In this document: in pieces, positions 35,209 to 46,012 of the stretch
How the letters are laid out: every line of letters begins with the position of its first letter
Position numbering within the stretch: the stretch's first letter is position 1
Assembly (NCBI GenBank): GCA_035048485.1
Contig: CM068582.1
Coordinates: 35,740,096 to 35,804,095, forward strand
Direction of reading: 5' to 3'
DNA length: 64,000 bases
Origin: Pteria penguin
Lineage: Eukaryota > Mollusca > Bivalvia > Pterioida > Pteriidae
Notes under the pieces: model-generated
The model's database searches: none
The model's input: only the letters and a program-made list of their open reading frames with translations
Told to the model about the DNA's origin: nothing
Program-made: the position numbers and the translations under genes

Positions 35209-36771
35209 GTTTTTTGGTGTTTTTACACTTTGACCAGCAGGGTATCCAAGTTCTTATGCGTTGGTGGTATCGTTCTTATTATGTGCACTACAATAAATTT
35301 ATTTATGCTTTATTTATAGTACAGTAAGCCTAATGTAACACAAAGCCTTCATCTGAACAGGAGGCCATATTAAATATTTTAGTTTAGCAGAACAGTGATT
35401 CTGCAGATATCGTTTGCCTTTTGTCTTTTCTTACATCATAGGTAACCTAGTAACATAGATCTGCATACTTAATGGCCTGTGTTGGAATATATTAGATTGA
35501 TATGGATAAGGATCACTTACTTACCACGTTGGCTCATAGTTTGCAATATTTCGACTTCTAAATTCTTTGCATAAATCCTAATAGGTATTTTAATAATTTT
35601 TATTGCATATTTAATAGAAACTGAGCTTGATGAAGTTATGTTGATATGGTTGTGAATCACTTGCATCATGCTTGTATTAACTTGGTAGCAATATCTCATA
35701 TAAAGCTCTATGCTTTTCTAATTTTTTGGTGGTGTATTGCCACGTACCATTGATAGGGAGGCCCAAACTCATTCCTTAAAAACACATGAGATACACTTTT
35801 TAGATACCTATAAATAATTTATTTGTATCACAATATACCAAAGAATAAATAAGTTACAAAGCATGTTTTATAGTCAACAAACTCTGAAAATTTCACCGGT
35901 TTATCTCGAGTACTTTACAATATATGAGGATTTGAAAATGGACAATATTGCATTTTCACACCTTTTTCCAGCAAATGAAAATGCACGATCTCGCAATTTC
36001 ATGAGTGTATAACTTAATCAGTTATGCATAAAATTTGTGATTTATTTATTTTAATCTACTTAACGTACTACAGGTATTACGAAAAAAGATAAACACATTG
36101 GTTGTAAGTCTTATCATCTCAAATATAATCTCTTAAACTTGACGAAGAATGCTTTTTTATTTTGATGAAAATGACGAAGTCCAAATGTCCAAGGGCATTT
36201 TTCTAAAAACTTATACAAGGATTCATAATAATGAATAAACTTATTTAAAATGGTTACTTATAAGGATATTTGAAGGAATTTAGATTGTATGACAAAAAAT
36301 AAGCTCTGTATAAGCAAAAATTTTTTTACCTAAATCAGGGGCGGATAACTCTTTTTAAAAATGTGAAAAATATCACATACCTTTTAATTTATCATAGTAC
36401 AGCTTAATTTTTTATATTAATGTACTATATGTATTATATTTATTATTTTAAAAACATAAAAACTTTTAATAAAAGTGTTATAATCTCAAATATAAACTCT
36501 TCATAAATACTACTTGTCGTAAAGTTTGGTTGATTTCAATTCCTGTTCTTTATATCTCCTACATGATAATCCTTTACAATTAACAGGAAACCTGATAATT
36601 AGTCCTTGTCTTTCATTAATATGAATACCCAGTTTATTAAGATCGCTAATTAATATCTTGAAAGCTGTTAAAATGTATGAAATGAAGGTTAATATTTGCT
36701 GGGTCAGACAGCCGGTTGTGGTGATATTACGTAATAATTTAGCCGCACAGGTGACAAGTGATCGCCCTAGA
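35209..36771. other. AT-rich DNA, nothing recognised
   Basis: No exon, RNA gene or repeat family is supported. Confidence 0.4.
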
Positions 36772-36984
36772 CGACGTTACCCCGATATACCCTCAATATA
36801 TTGAAAATATTGCAACTTGATTCGGAAGTCAACTATTAAAGATATTATAGAATTCGTCTTGGGACTGGCCATCTGATTGCACATGACGAAGAGTCAACGC
36901 TGTCGCTGGTGTTGTCATGCGAGCTGTACTGAAAAACACACGTTTTCGAGAGCGAATTACAGGTATATCGGGGGAATGTTAAAA
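36772..36984. mobile_element. Possible small MITE with imperfect inverted ends
   Basis: ACGTTACCCCGATATACC near 36776 and GGTATATCGGGGGAATGTT near 36962 are inverted with two differences over about 18 bp. No transposase lies between, and a target duplication is not clear. Confidence 0.45.
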
Positions 36985-37168
36985 TTAGAATTATTTTCTA
37001 TAAAGTCTTCAATACACAGTTATCTAAATAAAAAATTACAAATTTAAAACCTTTATTTCTTTTTTTTTTTTCGTGAATCTTAGGTCACGCGACGATTGGC
37101 GTTTCGTAGCACCTTAACATAACTTGTTCTCTCATTGTTGTATACTTGTTCTCTCATTTTAATATCTA

Positions 37169-37334
37169 CAGTGGCGGATTTATAGGGGTCGCTCCCCCTT
37201 TTTTGCTACAATTATGGGTAAATCTTCAGATTTCGCCCCTAAATTGGCAGAGTATTTTGGTTTACATTGGACTTTCACTTGTGCGCCTCACCCCCCCCCC
37301 CCCTCCCACTTCGGAAATTCTGGATTCGCCACTG
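37169..37334. mobile_element. hAT-like MITE, 166 bp
   Basis: It starts CAGTGGCGGATTTATAGG and ends GGATTCGCCACTG. The terminal CAGTGGCGGATCCAG type is typical of many animal hAT elements (established). A poly-C tract lies near the right end. The flanks do not form a clear 8-bp duplication, so it is old or only partly resolved. Confidence 0.65.
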
Positions 37335-40300
37335 ATATAAATACCAAAATTAATTAAAGAGGATTAAATCCAAATCCTTTGAATCAAAAGAGGCTCTTAG
37401 TCTCGTCATTTTTCCTTTAACAAAAAATGTCTTCCTTAAATATGAAAAAATTAACCCCCCCCCTCTCCACCTTCCTTTCGCAGAGGTCTAGACTTATCTG
37501 CAATTAAAATGTAAGTCTGAAGTTGTAAACAGTGGAGTCAATGTAAACTAAATGATGTCTTATTTTATCGCACGATATATGTCTTGGTATTTATTACATT
37601 GAAATGTGTATTTCTGTAAATAATTCTATACGACAATACGTGGAGGTCGCCCCGAGTCAGAGGAAACATGTGTAAAATCGTATTAATAGAGCTACAAAAT
37701 TACAATAGACTATATGAAATCGTCAAATATTTAATTAATGTAAATACCAATAATTATCAATTCGAATATAAAAATCGTTCATGGTAAGTGTTAGCCCACG
37801 CTATTCTTTAAATTACATCATGAATGATGAAATGAAACTTTTCAGAAATAAAACTTTGTAAATAATAGCTACAGGGTAATTTTTTCACAAATAAGATAAT
37901 CATAATTACTTCTATAGACATTGTTTTCGTTATGTGTTCTCTTATTTGAGAACTTTATAATGTACGATTGTTTACTATCCATATCGATGTAATCAAATGA
38001 CTCGTGAAAACAATATGGCGGACTGTTGTTTTGGCAAAGAGGAAGACGCTATCTTTTTATTTTCAAATGTTTGTAGTCATTTCTAGGAATATTTTCATAA
38101 AAATGGTATCAAATGAATCGGGGGAAACATACTTATCGCATATTATGGGCCGGTAGAAATAAATTAAAAACTGAAAATTATATATTTAAAAAAACTTATG
38201 TGTGCCCGCATCGCACATCGTTTTCGCTTCGGCGATCAGCTGTTTACAGGTAATGGACGTATCTACCTGAAAAGCCTCACCTCATTGGATTTGATACAAC
38301 CATAACCCCGAACAACGCCAGTGAACATATCGCTTTTATGCTCATTGATTCTAAGCGCGCCGTCAATTGTAAGGCAAAATAAACATCTCGCTGTACCGCC
38401 GCAGTAACGTTAGATATTTTAATGATTTTAGCTATTTTCAAATTGCCCTGATTTCTTTATTTCTACTCCAAATGAGATGAAATTTGAGAAATAAGAAGAA
38501 AACAAAATGAATATTCTAATGATATGATTTTGATTTACATGTTTAAAATATTCCCCGATAAAATATTGATGCGAAAATTGCAAACAACGCATTTTGATTA
38601 ATTTGAACTTAGGCATTGGCGATGGGCCTCACTACCATTGAAAAGTCGGACAACATGACATATATTGTATACAACTTGGTAAGCAAAATTTGCAGTAAGT
38701 TAAGTAGATATGGTTGAGGATCACTAACTTATTATTGGGAGTTTATACATGTTTTCCACTAGATTGAATTAGTGTATTTTTCTGAATCTAATCTCTGAAT
38801 TTCTTTACAGTTTACTGTATTAATGTGCCATGCCTTCCCATACAGCCAAGTGGAAGAGGAAGTCCATCTGTCCATATCCCAGGCCTTCCACATTAAGTCA
38901 GGCAAACTTACACCCAGTCAGCCTACAGATACTCCTACATTAAATATGCCTTAAAACGTCAGTGATGATTCATCCTCAATTCAATCTAGCTGTTATTCAG
39001 AGCTCAGAAGGGCAACACAGCAAAATATGCCCCTGCAACACATACCTATGCCTTTCACGCTACCTTGTTTACTGTCTACTGTGCAACAACGTACAGTATC
39101 ATTATTCAGCATTTGTTAATATGATTAAATATATCACATCTCAACCCTTTACCCCAACCCTTGGTTACTTAAATAAGGGTACATCGTAGTTAAGGGCAAA
39201 AATCACTGATATATGGCGAGTACATAAACTTAAGTACTTTAATTAAGTCCAGCAATGCCAACAAGCGTGCCAATGTTCTTCAGATAAATAATAATGGGGA
39301 GTTAGTTCAAACCTGGGTTAGGATATAAAATACTAATAGGAAGCAGTGATTGGATGGTTATGCATTTTTCATGAGCATTTATCCATCTGCTTTTACCTAA
39401 AAAAAACCCATAGGATTTACTTAATGCTTAATGCTGTTCAAAAGTTTAACTGCAAATATGCACACCTTTGTGATTTCAATGCAATAAGCCCCACCCAGTG
39501 GTGACACAATGTCTACTTAGCCGCACTTCAAGTAACACAATACCCATAATAATCAGACCACCCTTTTGGCCAAAACTCTAACAGAATTTGGCAATATACA
39601 ACCTCAAACCCCCATCCCCCTGGTAAAAGACCTCAAGGCTTTGGCAAATCTCCAATTAATGTACTAGTCATAATCCTTATATTGATTCATATTATGACAA
39701 GCAAACTGCAGAAGAACATTGACAAGCAAACTGCAGAAGAACATGAACAAAGTATAAAATTTGGATTTCCTATACACTACTAGCTCAAGATCAATAACCA
39801 ATATTGTCTCCAAAATTCACTGTAAAGAACTACAAGAAAAATTACAGGAAGAAATTTCTTAAGGTCGAAAGTTAGGTCATTTTATATATTTTACATTTTC
39901 AAATTTTTATGTTTCCCCTAAATGAATAGCTCCAAACGGTGATGGTGGTTGAAGGAGGAATTCACACTTCTCATATTTACCTCCAGCCAACATTACTGAC
40001 CATATTGATAGTTTTTCATATTTCCGTTACACATAGATACATGTATACATCTTTTGTGGAAGAAATAGAAACAATTGCTAGAAAAGGCACTCGCGCCTTT
40101 CTAGGAAAAAGGACATTAAAAGTGCATTTTGCATTTTGTGTGTTCATCCGATTCACTTCCAATTACTTGGTTTCTGTTTTCATGATCAATTTTATATAGA
40201 CATACAAGTATGTAAAAAAAATTTTTGCTACTTTTTTCGAATGGCTAATTAACTAATTAACCCAGAAACATCAACTCACACCATTCACCACTGTTTAGAC

Positions 40301-41784
40301 GATTTCATCATTGGTTGTGGTGCAATAAACAAATTATTTTTCATACTGACAATTTAGCCCTGGTTTGTATTATAAATACTCAAACTTCCTAATCAAAATG
40401 AATGATGTCCACTAGTCCTCCTTTTATCGGAGAATAACATAATTTTTAAAGCTGTATATATTGGAGGCAAGTTAAATTCAGCTGCTGATGCATTTCTCAC
40501 ATGCAGTGGATCAGATTTTATGCATAGAGGAGACCGAAGCCAGCCAAATTTTAACCTTTATATCTCTTGCATTTCAGAAACTGCATTGTCAGATAAAACT
40601 CTGTGGCAACAATCAATGGTAGATATCACCAGACAAGCATAGACAGTTGGAATAAAATAATTTGAATCATTCAGCAGATCACATACATATATACCTGCGT
40701 TGCTGCAGGCATATTCAGCAACGACTGCTTGCTCTAACATGGCTTCAGTTAGCTTCAAATGTAAATCAGATATAGTGATCAGACCCTCATCATTTCAAGA
40801 AGTCATCTTCAACATTTGGGTAACTTAAGGAGCACATCTGACTGCATTATCATTCACTATGGTGTTAACGAGTGATTGATCTAGGTAACACTCGCATAAA
40901 GAAACTTCGTCGGAATATTTCTTGCTTATATGAATATCTATATGAAACTTACTCCCATGCTTTGCTAATTTGGTCTTATGCTCTCCCTCGCCTAAATTGG
41001 AGATATGTGGACTCTCTTATTTAATTGTAAAACACTCAGCGCGGAGATTCATTGGGCATGTTACCTCAGTTTCCTCGGGTTATATTTCAAAGCAAGCTCT
41101 GCTCACATCTATTACCACTGTTCCTGATGGTGTCCATTTGTCCGAAAAACATGCTTACAGACTGCCTTTTCCCATATTCGGTAATAGCAGGACTAAAAGT
41201 CTCTTTCATACACGTATTTTGGTTAGTAAATATACTTAACGTGTTGAATAGAGCCGCAGTGGTAAACCTGTCTATTAGAATATTTCAGTGGTTTCACCAA
41301 CTGGGGATGTTGGCGTGATCAAAGATCATGTGGCCGTAAACCACTCAACATATTTTATTTATAGACTCTGTATGATAATGAATAATGTTGTATGGTAAAT
41401 TTCTACCATCTTTGTGGTTTGTCCTTTTCAATTGGCATCCACTTAATGTGTAATGTTAATGCTATATCAATATATTATGATGCATTCGAGGTTACATATT
41501 GAATTGTTTTGTCTACCGAATGATGAATATTGTTTGTATGGTAAATTTTCTACCGTCTATGTTGTTTGCCCTTGTCAATTGGACAATGGGCTTCCGCTTA
41601 TGACAATGTATACTGCTAATGTATTATGACGAATTGAAATTACATAGATTATAATGTTGGTTGAAAAATCCACTGCGGCCATTATTATTGCCAATAAATA
41701 TTGAAAACTAAAAACTCGTATTACTTATGATAGCATAGTTCAAAGTATTCAATATTTGGTCTAATTCCGTCAAGGTTCACGACA
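37335..41784. other. 4.4-kb stretch without a recognised gene
   Basis: 38190-38410 is locally richer in CpG. 38830-39190 and 40970-41320 contain open frames that do not resemble any family I know and lack clear splice context. Nothing is called. Confidence 0.4.
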
Positions 41785-41896
41785 ATATAGATTTCAATCT
41801 CTTACAGATGTTTTGGTCAATTAAGTTCACTTACTGAATGAATTCCTGTAGGAATCAGCAATAATACAATATTAGCAACCAGTTTGTTCTTAGTGT
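41785..41896. repeat. 112-bp duplicated segment, copy 2
   Basis: Partner of 35097-35208. It ends about 20 bp before the first target-duplication-like repeat of the adjoining PLE (41917). Confidence 0.8.
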
Positions 41897-42293
41897 AAAC
41901 TGTGTTTCATACAATCAATAGTCAATAAAAGTGCAAAGGTATGTCATAACAACGGTCAATAATTATTACAATGTAAAGATGATGGATAAATCCAAACCAC
42001 AAATCCAAAAATCATGAAACCATAGGACATACAAAATCAGTGAAAATGAAAAACAAATGGAAAATAACAAAATATGTCTACTTGAAGAGCATATGTGAAC
42101 CCCTGTGATGGAGTGAGATCAGGTGCCCGGGGAGAGTGAGCATCTCCTGCTTGCTAGCAACACCCGTCACATATACCCCGTAGAAAGAATCAAATCGTGT
42201 GAATTCCATATGTATCTATATATGGAGAAGTCGAAGTAGGTAACCTTCTAGTATAGAAGGTGTCAAATCTGTGTAAAGTGATCGGAATCGGTC

Positions 42294-43596
42294 TTAGTCC
42301 AGAATATCATTTAAAAGTCTGGATAACGAGATATCATATGGAGTAATGAGAGTCTCGTAACGACCGTAGAACTTCCTCAGTGACGATGCTAGTCTAGCAC
42401 ATATATAACCCTGGTTGAGCAGCTTAACTGAAAGTCGGCTAGCCCTCAGAACAAAGTCATTGTAATTTGAACATGCTCTGGAATAACGTATTAACTGAGA
42501 TATGAATACGCCGTATGCGGGCGATGATGGAATGTTGCTACTTATGAAAGGAAAGTTTGTGATAGCGAAATTGAAATCGTCACGTTTGTCATAGAGTGAG
42601 GTGTTCAATTGACCATTAATGTCGAAAGACAACATAATATCTAAATACGAAGTAGAATTACTATTTTCTGTGGTTTCTTTGACCTCCAGTTCACTTGGAT
42701 AGATGATGCTAAGGTAATCCGCGAATGAAGGATTATTAATTGAAAGCAAGTCATCTATATATCTGTAAGTAAAATTGAAGCCAAGAGCCAATTGTTTTTT
42801 TCCTTGCGAAAGCAAAGACTGTCATTCAGATGTTGAACTTTCTTATCGATAACATTTTTGTGACAACATTTCTATGACAACTCAGCTTCGTATGAATAAA
42901 GGAATATGTCAGCCAGAAGCGGAGCACAGTTAGTGCCCATTGGAATGCCGACAATTTGTTGAAAAACCTTACCTCCAAACACCACAAAAATGTTATCGAT
43001 AAGAAAGTTCAACATCTGAATGACAGCTGTTTCAGTGTATTTATTTTTGGAATCAGAATTTTCCCTAACAAAGTAAGTTTTATCGTGGCCTATTACTATA
43101 TATTTGAATTTGCGGCTTCCGTTTTTACTAGTAAATGCATTTTGAATAATTTCCGCTAATCTGTCTTTTAATTTCTGATGAGAGATCGTTGTGTACAGAG
43201 TCGAAAAGTCAAAAGACTTGATGGAGTGAATTTTAGTAAAACTTTTTGATTTTAGATGTTCTAACAACTCTTTTGAATTTTTAAGGATCCACATTTGATT
43301 AATTCCACTTCTGGAATATACTGTTTCGCAATATCTATGAAGGCCAGATTTAATTTCTGATAATATTTTTGTGAGTAGCATCGATACAGATTTTGTGGAA
43401 CACTTCGAAGAACCAGCGATAAAGCGTTGTTTGTACGGAGTTTTGTGCATTTTTGGAATACAGTACAAATATGGAAGTTCTAAATTAAATTTATTTGAGT
43501 CAATACCAAACGTATTGAGGACAGATTTATGATTGTCGAGTACTTCCGAAACCGAAAAGTTTGTGAGAGTATAAGTAGGATTTCCTGTGTAAAAAC
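42294..43596 (-). pseudogene. PLE family B reverse transcriptase, disrupted
   Basis: The upstream part (43596-42872) reads FNLELPYLYCIPKMHKTPYK, FDFSTLYTTISHQKL, LNFLIDNIFVVFGGK and QQIVGIPMGTNCAPLLADIF. The downstream part (42815-42294) reads FTYRYIDDLLSINNPSFADY, YLDIMLSFDINGQL and SLYDKRDDF, ending SLSRLLNDILD. The catalytic YIDD is intact. The frame is broken between SYEAE and the next block by an inverted copy of a 42-bp piece of the same gene (42821-42862). Past the last stop, sequence resembling TDLTPSVLEGYLL suggests that the ancestral protein was longer. Confidence 0.85.
42821..42862. other. 42-bp inverted micro-duplication within the RT
   Basis: This segment (GTCATTCAGATGTTGAACTT … TTTTTGTG) is the exact reverse complement of 42983-43024, which is its normal place in the gene. 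It replaces the junction around the SYEAEFI codons and breaks the frame. Confidence 0.9.
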
Positions 43597-43649
43597 AATA
43601 GTCAATATACGTGCAAAATATATTAAACAATAGTCAATAAAATTGCAAA

Positions 43650-45859
43650 ATTTATGTACAATAACTTACCTTAAATTCATGAAAACTAAACCTTTGGGTG
43701 TGAAATGTATAGTGAATAAATGATGGTGTAACAGCATTAACATATCTAATATTGATCCCATGTGGTGAATGCACAACCTATTTAAAATTCTGTTCAAACA
43801 CCTTGTTCTGAGGCGGAACAACTTATTCAGAGCATCATTGTTATTTAAGCTATTTAACTTTGCTTTCATTGTTAATCTTGGAACGGATATGAATTTCAAC
43901 AGTCCACATACATACAAACACGGGTCAATCAGACAAATGCCGAGAGCTTTTGAATTGTTTTGTCTATTTCGTATTTCAAATAATTTTGCTGTGAGGTGGA
44001 ATGTTTATATAAATATATATACTTTTATGCATTTTAGACTTATAGATCTAAGGCATACCTATTTCATTATTGTTTCTAATATTGTTTTTCATGTAAGTAC
44101 AAGGTTTTGTTTATGTATGAATGCATTATGATATATTGTTTCATAATGTTATGCACATGATTTAGTCATATTCATCTTGTATTCTTTGACGTATCTACAT
44201 AGTAATAACACGTACTTACAAGAGTATACTGATACACAAAAATCTTTCACAACTTATGCGCCATGCCAGGGCATGTTCTCAAAACGAAGATTTCGTTACA
44301 AGAGCGAGGTGCCTTGCCATGAAACTACTCTCACAAGGGTATACTTATGAACGGTCGGAATAGAGGCAAAAGAACTGAAAAATTATACTGTTTTACATGA
44401 TGTCCACCCATATATTTTGTAAAATTTACTCAGAAATGTAATGTATAATTTTTTATAAACTTGAGTGAGCGAAGAAAATATGTAATAATATCATACTCAT
44501 GTAGAGACGACTCGCCGAGTAAATTCCCACTCTATAGTCCCAAAGTCACAAGCTATACACGTGTATAGCCTCGACGACTATGCGTGAAGCCCGTCCCTCA
44601 CTTCATTTGAATTCAAATAATACCATATTAATACTATAAAGAGACACTTCCTTAAAAAATACTTGAGATTATGTTTTCACGCTACTAGAATCTTTATTTT
44701 AGGATAATTTATTTATTTTTATGACAGCAAATTGTGAAGTTCATTGGTACATATATTTTGGATATATGCAGAAGTATATGTATTTAAAACTGAGATAGCG
44801 CTGCAATAGGAAATCGATAGTCAATCAGCAGCGACGACGACCTGGTGGTAAAAAGAACTGTATGAACAATTATTTTTATGTATCAATTTTCTGCAACAAA
44901 TGTGCATTTCGTAAATTATTTTCCACAGTGGTGTTCAAGGCCGGCACTGTGAAAATCCAAAACGTTTGAAGAATTTGGAAATTTTGATATATGTTCATCA
45001 TATATAGCAAAAGTGGACCCACTCTAGAGTCTGAAAACCTGACCGAAGCGTCATTAATTTAACAACCAACCCCCCCCCCCCCCACACACACACACACTGT
45101 TTTTGTTTTTCATAATTGTGTATGCAGTTTATTATTACTAGTAGTGAAGGAAATATTTTCTAAGATGTAATTGTTTTATTGTGCCACTATAGAGACGTAT
45201 GAGTTAAGACGAAAGGCATCGATGAATTCCAATCCCATCACCAACATGTGTTCCAAATTTGTTTTAGACAAAAATCGTCATATTTCAGAAATAAATATCT
45301 TCTATGCATTTCCCTTTGCATCATCATTTGCATCCAATATATACACTGACATGAGTGTTTTGCAGTACATTGATTTAAGCAACTCCTCTTAGTAGCCTGT
45401 GACTACTCCACATCTGATTTTAAATATTTTCCTTCGGGTCATGGTGATTTAATATAGGTAAAACGCCAAGTTTAGAGAATTTTATCATTAAGATCCAAAA
45501 TTCAGAGAGCTTCACATAGAGCCAAGATGTTTGGATGATTATGAACTCCTGTAAGGATTATGCTCCAAGATGAAAAAGAAAGATGATGTATAGGTAGACT
45601 ATATTTAAAAATTTATCAAAACTCCCTTTAAACAACATTATGTTACTATATCGATCTTACTTACAAAATTTCTATACGAACTTAAACATTACCCTTCAAA
45701 GTAGTGTGAGCTAGTGTCAAGAACTGTTCAAACACATGAAATCCACGAGTTTCAGTTAAATTCACTCATCATTTTCAAAATATTTGATTTTCTGATGCTT
45801 AACACAATAATTCCTCAACAAAATTCAGTTAAAGTACTGATCGTCCATACAGATGGGGT
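43650..45859. other. Unassigned stretch with one PLE fragment
   Basis: Besides the fragment at 44250-44360 and a C-rich/CA tract at 45067-45097, I see no supported gene. An 83-codon minus-strand frame at 43666-43917 lies outside the PLE boundary and has no recognisable domain. Confidence 0.4.
44250..44360 (+). pseudogene. Isolated PLE reverse transcriptase C-terminal fragment
   Basis: The frame reads QLMRHARACSQNEDFVTRAR and CLAMKLLSQGYTYERSE. This matches SQLIRYSRACSNYNDFVLRA and RLSVKLLNQGY in family B. No catalytic region is attached. Confidence 0.7.
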
Positions 45860-46012
45860 AATGTAAAGATGATGGATAAATGCAAACCATAAGTCTAAAA
45901 ATCATGAAACCAGAGGACATACAAAATCAGTGAAAATGAAAAACAAGTGGAAAATAACAAAATATGTCTACTTGAAGAGCATATGTGAACCCCTGTGATG
46001 GAGTGAGATCAG

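Larger units (their letters stand above)
41970..43596 (-). mobile_element. PLE family B copy 1
   Basis: The minus-strand element carries RT and 3' tail. The tail includes TGACACCTTCTATACTAGAA, the block TCTCACTCCATCACAGGGGT and ends GGATTTATCCATCATCTTTA with CATT at 41970. AATAGTCAATAAAAGTGCAAA-like 21-mers stand at 41917-41937, 43597-43617 and 43629-43649, consistent with target-site duplication. The endonuclease region is absent (5'-truncated). It is closely similar to copies 2 and 3, so it is younger than family A here. Confidence 0.85.

Noticed and set aside
40970..41318. Overlapping plus-strand frames as a gene
   Set aside because: Two frames overlap without domain motifs or splice sites; composition is unconvincing.
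35097..41896. LTR retrotransposon with 112-bp LTRs
   Set aside because: No TG…CA ends, primer-binding site, or gag/pol motifs between the two segments.
43666..43917. 83-codon minus-strand frame upstream of PLE family B copy 1, as an N-terminal PLE domain
   Set aside because: It lies outside the target-duplication-like repeats and shows no zinc or endonuclease motif.
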